DNA of 6,981 nt from a bacterium. GTDB lineage: Bacteria > Pseudomonadota > Gammaproteobacteria > Burkholderiales > Thiobacteraceae. This document shows, one piece after another, positions 5,882-6,981 of the stretch; within the stretch, counting starts at the first letter, position 1; each line of letters opens with the position of its first letter. The stretch lies in contig DAIAMA010000064.1 of the NCBI GenBank assembly GCA_027438535.1, positions 1 through 6,981 of the forward strand. The letters run 5' to 3'. The notes under the pieces are model-generated. The model saw only the letters and a list, made by a program, of their open reading frames with translations. It was not told the origin of the DNA and made no database searches. A program made the translations under genes and the position numbers.

Positions 5882-6981
5882 ATGCAAAAAGCCATCCACA
5901 ACGAAACGTTGCGCGCCGCACTAGCTGATCGCGGGTGGACACAAACGCAGTTGGCGAAAGCAGTGGGAGTTACCTCCCAGTCAGTAACCAACTGGCTAAA
6001 GGGCAGCGATTTTCCCCGCCCGGCCACACTGCTCAAGCTGGCCACCACACTCAAACTGAGTTTTGATCAACTGGTGCAACAACCCGTCGAAGGTCAACCT
6101 GTCGTGGCTTTCCGCAAACGGGCCGGCACCAAAACCACCGACGAACACCTTGTCAAAGCGCGCGCCATGGGCATGCTGCTCAAGCCGCTGGTGGCGTTTT
6201 TGCCCGAAGTGAGAGCGCTACGTACCCTCATCACCTCACCCTCGACAGACTACGCCCGGCTGCAAGTCGCGGCCTCGCAAGCCCGCGCCAAACTCGGCCT
6301 GGGTGATCTTGCCGCGCTGGCTTATGAGCAATTGATAGTGGAGTTCAAGACCAGCGGCGCCGTGCTGGTGCCGGTGCTGTGGGGCCAAAAACTACGCCAC
6401 GAAAATGCGCTGCACATCCTGCTGCCGCAAGAAGACGTGACCTTCATCTTCCTCAACCTCGACACCCGGCTTGAAGATTTCAAATTCTGGATGGCGCACG
6501 AACTAGCGCATGTCTACACGCCCAAACTAGCGGGCTTGGAGGAAGGTGAAGATTTTGCCGATGCATTCGCCGGCGCGCTGCTGTTTCCGCATGCCTGTGC
6601 TGAAGCAGCCTATCGCGACGCCATGCGCGCGACGGCCGCTAGAGAAGTGAGCGTCTTGCAGCGCCACGCAGCCAAACACCAGATATCGCTTAACACGGTG
6701 TATCAGCAGGTTAAGCGCTACGCACACGCCAGCGGTTTAGCGCCCTTGCGTACGCCTGAAAAAACCATACATGCCGTGCGCAACAGCGGCGCCGCGCAAT
6801 TGGTCAGTCAGAATCTATTTGACCCCATGCCGCCCCAGCCTGCGCAGTACATCGCGGCCTGTGAAAATATTTTTCAAACCCCTTTCTTCCAGACCCTGGC
6901 GCGCATGATTCACGAAAACGGCACGGGCGCTTCGTATGTGCAACAAGTGCTCGATATGTCCGTGCAAGACGCCATGGCCCT
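5882..6981 (+). CDS. XRE HTH regulator fused to ImmA/IrrE-type metallopeptidase (3' end missing)
   Basis: Open frame of 366 codons with no stop before the window edge. Residues about 8-65 form an XRE/Cro-C1 helix-turn-helix domain (TLRAALADRGWTQTQLAKAV, then SQSVTNWLKG and TLLKLATTLKLSFDQLV). From about residue 140 to 280 is a COG2856/ImmA-IrrE-like zinc peptidase domain: HELAH at 206-210 supplies E207 and zinc ligands H206 and H210, followed by GEDFADAFAGALLFP at 222-236, where E223 or D227 is the likely third ligand. Proteins with this architecture are soluble and typically act as antitoxin-like regulators or as proteases that cleave repressors, as ImmA does in ICEBs1 and IrrE/PprI in Deinococcus. 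The usual length is about 370-400 residues, so little is probably missing. No homologue-specific name can be given. It contains codons uncommon in the neighbouring core genes (for example AGA, ATA, CTA), consistent with accessory origin. The partner gene, if any, lies to the right. Confidence 0.85.
   Translation, partial: MQKAIHNETLRAALADRGWTQTQLAKAVGVTSQSVTNWLKGSDFPRPATLLKLATTLKLSFDQLVQQPVEGQPVVAFRKRAGTKTTDEHLVKARAMGMLLKPLVAFLPEVRALRTLITSPSTDYARLQVAASQARAKLGLGDLAALAYEQLIVEFKTSGAVLVPVLWGQKLRHENALHILLPQEDVTFIFLNLDTRLEDFKFWMAHELAHVYTPKLAGLEEGEDFADAFAGALLFPHACAEAAYRDAMRATAAREVSVLQRHAAKHQISLNTVYQQVKRYAHASGLAPLRTPEKTIHAVRNSGAAQLVSQNLFDPMPPQPAQYIAACENIFQTPFFQTLARMIHENGTGASYVQQVLDMSVQDAMA

Noticed and set aside
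5767..6054. 95-codon minus-strand open frame over the parC downstream gap and the HTH start
   Set aside because: It overlaps the HTH coding region antisense, shows no family resemblance and lacks a convincing start; no antitoxin-like features are seen.

Overview
This window carries ordinary bacterial core genes, most likely from a betaproteobacterium, running into the start of an accessory module. The lineage call rests on recalled protein similarity: ParE and ParC have betaproteobacterial-looking sequence (for example Gln in the ParC HPHGDQS motif), and Mpl, TrhO and topoisomerase IV are all present. The DNA is moderately GC-rich. All supported genes lie on the + strand.

From left to right, the window opens with the last 127 codons of mpl (murein peptide recycling ligase). 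A short intergenic stretch follows, holding a palindrome and a perfect TATAAT box. Next are trhO (rhodanese-family tRNA U34 hydroxylase) and, 14 bases later, parE (topoisomerase IV ATPase subunit). A 136-base spacer with a two-armed CACGGAG-type repeat separates parE from parC (topoisomerase IV DNA cleavage subunit). After another 136-base spacer, an XRE helix-turn-helix protein fused to an ImmA/IrrE-type zinc peptidase begins and runs off the right edge. No stretch longer than 300 bases lacks a gene.

ParE and ParC together form the enzyme that decatenates daughter chromosomes. TrhO modifies the wobble base of certain tRNAs and probably shares a transcript with parE. Mpl reattaches recycled murein tripeptide to UDP-MurNAc and belongs to an upstream unit.

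The right-hand gene is the most interesting element. It has its own well-spaced sigma70-like promoter lying so close to the only usable ATG that the mRNA should be leaderless, with a small dyad overlapping the -35 box. This is the layout expected of a self-regulating switch of a toxin-antitoxin, phage or stress module. Its likely partner gene would lie outside the window. I found no tRNA, rRNA, CRISPR array or insertion sequence.
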